From: Bacillota bacterium
GTDB lineage: Bacteria > Bacillota > Bacilli > Thermoactinomycetales > DSM-44946
Length of the DNA: 10,391 bases
Reading direction: 5' to 3'
NCBI GenBank assembly: GCA_021793745.1
Contig: JAJYSD010000016.1
Span: 1-10,391, forward strand
Within the stretch, counting starts at the first letter, position 1, and each line of letters begins with the position of its first letter. The position numbers and the translations under genes were made by a program. The notes beneath the pieces are model-generated. The model searched no databases, was not told where the DNA came from, and was given only the letters and a program-made list of their open reading frames with translations. Below, in pieces: positions 7,290 through 10,391 of the stretch.

Positions 7290-8108
7290 TTGAAACGCCT
7301 TTTGGTTCGCGTCCTGTTTTATACCATCGTCATCGGTTATGCCGTCATCACGGTCGGTCCCTTTCTGTGGTCCTTATTCACGGCATTCAAGATGACGCCG
7401 GACATCAACACCCTGTGGGTGCCCCTGGACCGGCTCACCTTGGCCAACTTCGAGAACATCGTGCTCAGCGACGAATACCCCTTTGCCCGCTGGTTTTGGA
7501 ACAGTCTGATCGTGGCGGCGATCGTCACCGCCGGCAACGTCATCTTCAACTCCATGGCCGGATATGCCCTGGCGCGGATCAACTTTCCCGGACGCCGGGT
7601 TCTGTTCCTCATCGTGCTGGCGGTGATGATGGTGCCGGGCCAGGTGATCCTGGTTCCGATGTACATGCTTCTGAGCGAACTGGATTGGATCAACACCTAC
7701 GCCGGTTTGACCGTCCCCTTCCTCACCCAGGGTTTCGGCATCTTTCTCATGCGCCAGTTTTTCCTGTCCATCCCCCGGGATCTGGAGGAGGCCGGCTTCC
7801 TGGACGGCCTGAGCCGCTGGGGGGTCTTCTGGCGGATCGTGTTGCCCTTGTCGAAGCCGGCCCTGGCTGCACAAACCATTTTCATGTTTATGGGGAACTG
7901 GAACAGTTTCATGTGGCCCAACCTGCTGACCACCTCGGAGGAGATGTATACCCTGCCCGTCGGTTTGAACAGTCTGTACGGCGAGTATGACGCCTTCTGG
8001 AACCACGTGTTGGCCGGAGCCATGTTCATGACGATTCCCGTGATCATCGTCTTTATCATCTTCCAGCGCCATTTCATCAAGGGATTGGCGACGACGGGCC
8101 TCAAATGA
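7290..8108 (+). CDS. Sugar ABC transporter permease, MalG/UgpE type
   Basis: This encodes a 272-residue second channel subunit. An N-terminal membrane segment (about 8-30, ending TVGPFLWSLFTAFK) is typical of the MalG group. The EAA loop LEEAGFLDGLSRWGVFWRIV (about 165-184), followed by LPLSKP, lies before the motif GNWNSFMWPNLL. A final membrane helix ends in FQRHFIKGLATTGLK, the usual C-terminus of this family. TTG 7290 is chosen because AGGGAGGGG lies just before it. GTG 7272, overlapping the preceding stop, is in frame but has only a weak site. This is the last gene of the operon and no ATP-binding gene follows. A shared MsmX/UgpC-type ATPase encoded elsewhere is therefore expected, as is known for several Bacillus sugar importers. 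Confidence 0.92.
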   Translation: MKRLLVRVLFYTIVIGYAVITVGPFLWSLFTAFKMTPDINTLWVPLDRLTLANFENIVLSDEYPFARWFWNSLIVAAIVTAGNVIFNSMAGYALARINFPGRRVLFLIVLAVMMVPGQVILVPMYMLLSELDWINTYAGLTVPFLTQGFGIFLMRQFFLSIPRDLEEAGFLDGLSRWGVFWRIVLPLSKPALAAQTIFMFMGNWNSFMWPNLLTTSEEMYTLPVGLNSLYGEYDAFWNHVLAGAMFMTIPVIIVFIIFQRHFIKGLATTGLK

Positions 8109-8112
8109 GTTG

Positions 8113-8216
8113 TCCATCCGATCGGCCTTTGATGGATGGAAGAGGGGTAAATCCCTTTGGCCGGCAGGAAATTCGGCCGGGATCGCCGAAGGTTGGTTAC
8201 CACCGGCGGCGATCCC
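8113..8216 (+). other. Structured 3' untranslated region of the operon
   Basis: Hairpins follow one another almost without gaps. TCCATCC (8113-8119) pairs with GGATGGA (8134-8140), AGGG/CCCT lies at 8143-8156, and GGCCG/CGGCC at 8159-8178. The strongest is GGGATCGCCG (8179-8188) with CGGCGATCCC (8207-8216), a perfect 10-base stem. None has a clear T-run. I see no open reading frame with a plausible start here. Confidence 0.55.
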
Positions 8217-8236
8217 AGGGGAAGGTCGGGGCGGCG

Positions 8237-8287
8237 AAGGGGGTGAACCGCGTTCGTTCGGATCCCAACGCGGTTCACCCCCTTTTC
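8237..8287 (+). terminator. Strong intrinsic terminator of the transport operon
   Basis: An 18-base perfect stem runs from A8237-T8254 to A8267-T8284, around a 12-base loop. It contains the arms GGGGGTGAACCGCGTT and AACGCGGTTCACCCCC. TTTTCCC follows at once, the first Ts being part of the stem. It lies about 130 bases after the last permease gene and closes the operon. Confidence 0.88.
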
Positions 8288-8364
8288 CCGAATCGAAAAT
8301 CAATCCGCTGTCCGGGCGATGGAAGGGATGTTGAATCGAACCTTGGGATCGCGGCGGAAAACCA

Positions 8365-8412
8365 CCTCCGGTTTTTGGCTCGGAGGATCAAGAACGATGC
8401 ACCCTTTGGTGC
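8365..8412 (+). other. Two hairpins in the acetyltransferase leader
   Basis: CCTCCG (8365-8370) pairs with CGGAGG (8381-8386), and GCACC-CTTT-GGTGC (8399-8412) forms a second compact hairpin 7 bases before the AAAGGGG ribosome binding site. Their regulatory meaning is unknown. I found no convincing promoter between the operon terminator and this gene. Confidence 0.35.
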
Positions 8413-8433
8413 GCTGGAGAAAGGGGATCACCC

Positions 8434-8991
8434 ATGTTGAGCCATCGGATGGATCCGAACACGGAACTGAAACTTTTGGAGCGGCACCACGCCGCTTCCA
8501 TCTTCCAATTGATCGACGCCAATCGAGACCATCTGCGCCCCTGGATGTTTTGGGTGGACCATACCAAAACCGTCGCCGATTCGGAGGACTTTGTCGGGAA
8601 ATCCCTTGAAGGCTTTACGCGCGGAACGGAAATCCATCTGGGCGTTTGGGTGGATGGGGAGATGGCCGGAATCGTGGGGGCTCACACCATCGATCCGGTG
8701 AAGTGTTATGCGGAAATCGGCTACTGGCTGGGGGAGCGTTTTCAGGGAAGGGGGATCATGACCCGCTCCGTCCGGGCCCTGGTCGATTATCTGCTGGGAG
8801 AGCGGGGGCTGAACCGGGTGGAAATCCGCTGTGCCATCAGCAATCGGCGAAGTCAAGGGGTGGCGGAGCGACTCGGTTTTCGCCAGGAAGGACGGTTGAA
8901 AGAGGCGATCCGCGTCGGTGGCGCGTTCGAAGACCTGCTGATTTTCGGGAAGCTGGCCAAGGAGTGGCGGGCAGGAAAGGAGGAGGGGTGA
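8434..8991 (+). CDS. GNAT N-acetyltransferase, RimJ/RimL type
   Basis: This encodes a 185-residue enzyme that transfers acetyl from acetyl-CoA to an amino group, possibly the N-terminus of a ribosomal protein or a small molecule. RimL-type signatures are present. These are the ELKLLERHHAASIFQLIDAN opening, HLRPWMFWVD (about 31-40), YAEIGYWLGERFQGRGIMTR with the acetyl-CoA-binding QGRGI at 104-108, and NRRSQGVAERLGFRQEG near the C-terminus, with its usual N..S..VAE.LGF pattern. The start is supported by AAAGGGG seven bases before the ATG. It is an isolated gene between two terminators, except for a possible small ORF overlapping its stop. The true acceptor cannot be told from the sequence. Confidence 0.9.
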   Translation: MLSHRMDPNTELKLLERHHAASIFQLIDANRDHLRPWMFWVDHTKTVADSEDFVGKSLEGFTRGTEIHLGVWVDGEMAGIVGAHTIDPVKCYAEIGYWLGERFQGRGIMTRSVRALVDYLLGERGLNRVEIRCAISNRRSQGVAERLGFRQEGRLKEAIRVGGAFEDLLIFGKLAKEWRAGKEEG

Positions 8992-9107
8992 GCGTTACCG
9001 GCCTCCTCCAAAGGGACGTTGACCGAATCACAAACTTTTTCCGGCATCAAAATCCGCGTCGGGATCCTTTTATGGTGATGGAATGGGATTTGGACGGAGC
9101 GATGTAA
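8988..9107 (+). CDS. Possible 39-residue small protein overlapping the acetyltransferase stop
   Basis: A GTG at 8988 overlaps the TGA of the acetyltransferase in the arrangement GTGA, and AGGAGG (8978-8983) lies 4 bases before it. The frame runs to TAA at 9105-9107, and the product ends RDPFMVMEWDLDGAM. Translational coupling is plausible. It resembles no family that I recognise. It could be a real small protein, the remnant of a longer gene, or a chance ORF; the spacing to the ribosome binding site is short. Confidence 0.3.
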   Translation: MSVTGLLQRDVDRITNFFRHQNPRRDPFMVMEWDLDGAM

Positions 9108-9152
9108 GTTGGATCACATAAATAGCTCGACATCTCGTGAAAGAATAAACAA

Positions 9153-9185
9153 AAAAAGGGGGAGGCTGATGCACTCCCCCTTTTT
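9153..9185. terminator. Bidirectional terminator between converging genes
   Basis: AAAAAGGGGGAG (9153-9164) pairs with CTCCCCCTTTTT (9174-9185). An inner GC/GC pair around TGAT leaves one A bulged. Read in either direction, a G/C stem is followed by at least five Ts. It lies 12 bases after the minus-strand stop at 9197 and about 45 bases after the small plus-strand ORF, so it serves both sides. Confidence 0.88.
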
Positions 9186-9196
9186 GGACCGCAAAG

Positions 9197-9469
9197 TCAG
9201 ACCACCTTCGCTTCAGCTTCCCCTTTGGAGGTCCGGGTTTTGTTCCAGGCCGGAACATGAACGGAAGCCAGTTCGTCGGCGTAGATCAGCCCGAAGCGAT
9301 CGGTGATGTACACTTTGCGGTTGTCGTAATAGTATGCGCTTTTTACTTTGACGTTAATTTTTTTACCGAACGCGCTAACGAGGGTGATTTCATCCCCCGG
9401 CTGAAGCCAGTCCATGATCGTGCCTGTGCGGACCCCACCCATTTCGTATTTACCGATGTAGCGTGCCAT
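9197..9469 (-). CDS. Hypothetical protein, 90 residues, family not recognised
   Basis: The start is ATG 9469, preceded by a good AAAGGAG about 8 bases upstream. A longer frame to 9529 exists but has no such site. The protein begins MARYIGKYEMGGVRTGTIMD and is rich in alternating Val, Ile, Tyr and Lys, for example ITLVSAFGKKINVKVKSAYY and KVYITDRFGLIYADELASVH. This suggests an all-beta, barrel-like fold. There is no signal peptide, membrane segment or cysteine. A charged tail (KTRTSKGEAEAK) ends it. It is a single-gene unit ending at a strong terminator, with an AT-rich upstream region. The codons and ribosome binding site support a real gene. No function is proposed. Confidence 0.75.
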   Translation of the reverse strand: MARYIGKYEMGGVRTGTIMDWLQPGDEITLVSAFGKKINVKVKSAYYYDNRKVYITDRFGLIYADELASVHVPAWNKTRTSKGEAEAKVV

Positions 9470-9530
9470 GAAATATGCTCCTTTCATCACTTGATTCAAA
9501 TATTCATAAAGATTTCGCTTACATCTCACT

Positions 9531-9560
9531 CAGTTTACAACTGGATGACAATTATATTGT
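9531..9560. promoter_or_regulatory. Two dyads upstream of the 90-residue protein gene
   Basis: CAGTT-TAC-AACTG (9531-9543) and ACAAT-TAT-ATTGT (9548-9560) are perfect 5-3-5 inverted repeats placed side by side about 60-90 bases before the start codon. On the minus strand the second contains TATAAT, and the spacer between the two holds TTGTCA, so promoter elements probably overlap them. Exact -35/-10 pairing is uncertain. Confidence 0.35.
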
Positions 9561-9810
9561 AATCCCAAAGGTGGCATTTGTGCAACCATCAATTATGTCT
9601 ATTTTTTGAATTGGATCAAAGAACCTGTTTAACGGATTTTCGGAAGGTGTTCAGGTGATTTGGTGGGAACTAACATCCTGGTATCGGTTGTGAATTCAGG
9701 AGTTCCCAGTGATACACCGGAAGGATGATTTATTTGTTACACCCCCGATAGGTTTCGGTGTATTAAAATCAGAGGGCGCGGATCGGTTGAAAAATCGTGC
9801 ACAAAAAGAA
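9561..9810. other. Gene-free AT-richer stretch with inverted repeats
   Basis: No reading frame here has a credible start and coding character. Two nested-looking stems lie in series. TGGGAACT (9664-9671) pairs with AGTTCCCA (9701-9708), with an inner CCTG/CAGG stem. ATACACCG (9712-9719) pairs with CGGTGTAT (9756-9763), extended by a wobble and two A:T pairs. The octamer ATCGGTTG occurs twice (9683 and 9782). The stretch could be an RNA element, a decayed insertion or plain spacer. No terminal repeats with target duplications were seen. Confidence 0.45.
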
Positions 9811-9827
9811 ACCCCCCTGTTGGGGGT
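9804..9827 (-). terminator. Terminator of the YneK/DUF2621 gene
   Basis: ACCCCC (9811-9816) and GGGGGT (9822-9827) form a perfect 6-base stem with a 5-base loop. On the minus strand it is followed by TTTCTTTTTG. It begins 14 bases after the TAA of the minus-strand gene ending at 9842. Confidence 0.85.
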
Positions 9828-9841
9828 AGATTGCAGAAATG

Positions 9842-10264
9842 TTACAGCAGTTCCCGGTAAGGGGTCAGATCGATGTTCTTTTTTTGCAGCGTCTTGATCA
9901 AAAACTTGTGATCCCGACGGGGGGTGGCCAGGATGTATCCCCGGATGATCAGATCCTCCCGCATTTCCGTCGCTTTTTCCTTCAAAGCCAGCTCGCCGAT
10001 TTTTCCGGCGATCTTTTGACGGGCCACGTCCCGAAACAGCTTGGGGACCGGGCGGACCAATTCCTCCAACAGGGCCTTTTGCTCCTCCGTCCACAGGTGG
10101 CGGGTCTGTTCGATGTAGTATTCCTGCCACTCCAGGATCGACTTTCCGTCTTCCCGGGGCAGCGACTTGAGGAACTTGCGAAACATGAAGTATCCGCCGA
10201 TGCCGAGAAAGGCCAACATGAACAGGCCCCAGAGAAGCACGACCCAAAACATCCCTTGCGACAT
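9842..10264 (-). CDS. yneK: DUF2621 (YneK-like) membrane-anchored protein
   Basis: This encodes a 140-residue protein of unknown function conserved in Bacillales. One N-terminal membrane helix (about 5-28) is followed by a basic FRKFLKSLP segment. A cytoplasmic domain then carries the family signatures GKSILEWQEYYIEQTRHLW (about 41-59), PVPKLFRDVARQKIAGKIGE and IIRGYILATPRRDHKFL. The start is ATG 10264, with AAGAGGGTG about 8 bases before it. TTG 10288 would add eight residues but lacks a good site. The gene is monocistronic, with its own promoter at the right edge and a terminator at the left. The length is close to that of known YneK proteins, and the family call is from recalled pattern. 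Confidence 0.88.
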   Translation of the reverse strand: MSQGMFWVVLLWGLFMLAFLGIGGYFMFRKFLKSLPREDGKSILEWQEYYIEQTRHLWTEEQKALLEELVRPVPKLFRDVARQKIAGKIGELALKEKATEMREDLIIRGYILATPRRDHKFLIKTLQKKNIDLTPYRELL

Positions 10265-10290
10265 GAAAAACACCCTCTTGAAAATCAATG

Positions 10291-10314
10291 TCCCGCCCCT
10301 CGGAGGGCACGGGA
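10291..10314 (-). other. Hairpin in the yneK leader
   Basis: On the minus strand TCCCGT pairs with GCGGGA (one G:T wobble). After one bulged G, CCCT then pairs with AGGG around a CCG loop. It lies between the promoter and the ribosome binding site of the DUF2621 gene. It is not followed by a T-run, so a role in mRNA stability or translation is more likely than termination. Confidence 0.4.
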
Positions 10315-10352
10315 TGATGGTTTTCGGTACGCCGTTTTCTTTCCTTACCCAA

Positions 10353-10380
10353 ATTATATAGAAGAGAGGAGCGAGCGCAA
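10353..10380 (-). promoter_or_regulatory. Promoter of yneK
   Basis: On the minus strand TTGCGC (10375-10380) and a perfect TATAAT (10353-10358) are separated by 16 bases. Transcription would start near 10346, giving a leader of about 80 bases that includes the hairpin at 10291-10314. Confidence 0.7.
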
Positions 10381-10391
10381 GGGATCTTTTG

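Noticed and set aside
9709..9897. 62-codon plus-strand frame overlapping the end of yneK
   Set aside because: It has no good ribosome binding site at its start, runs through a terminator hairpin and overlaps a well-supported gene on the other strand.

Overview
The window looks like chromosomal DNA of a GC-rich member of the Bacillales. The evidence is strong AGGAGG-type ribosome binding sites, a perfect Bacillus-type LexA (DinR) box, a YolD-like gene and a YneK/DUF2621 gene. Thermoactinomycetaceae-like thermophiles would fit, but that placement is inference. No mobile element, CRISPR array, tRNA or rRNA was seen.

Layout from left to right. Positions 35-84 hold two hairpins, the second a probable terminator. 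Positions 107-500 (minus) hold a YolD-like SOS gene with its own promoter and LexA box. Positions 587-1585 (minus) hold a decayed aldo/keto reductase with at least three frame disruptions. Positions 1676-8287 (plus) are the core: a LacI-family repressor, a cytoplasmic glycosidase of the glycogen-debranching/(alpha/alpha)6-barrel type, a sugar-binding lipoprotein, two MalF/MalG-type permeases, and a very strong terminator. Positions 8434-8991 (plus) encode a RimJ/RimL-type GNAT acetyltransferase, with a possible 39-codon ORF overlapping its stop codon. A bidirectional terminator follows. Positions 9197-9469 (minus) encode a 90-residue protein I do not recognise. Positions 9470-9810 are gene-free, AT-richer and rich in inverted repeats. 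Positions 9842-10264 (minus) encode a YneK/DUF2621 membrane-anchored protein with its own promoter at the right edge.

The core reads as a carbohydrate uptake and breakdown module. The lipoprotein captures an oligosaccharide or glycoside, the two permeases carry it in, and the cytoplasmic glycosidase hydrolyses it. No ATP-binding subunit is encoded here, so a shared MsmX/UgpC-type ATPase elsewhere is expected. The repressor probably controls both itself and the operon, because the palindrome CGAAAACGTTTTCG lies on its own predicted start site and a 13-of-14 match lies just before the glycosidase. Hairpins flank the binding-protein gene on both sides, as expected where this protein is made in excess of the permeases. 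The substrate cannot be read from the sequence and is the main open question.
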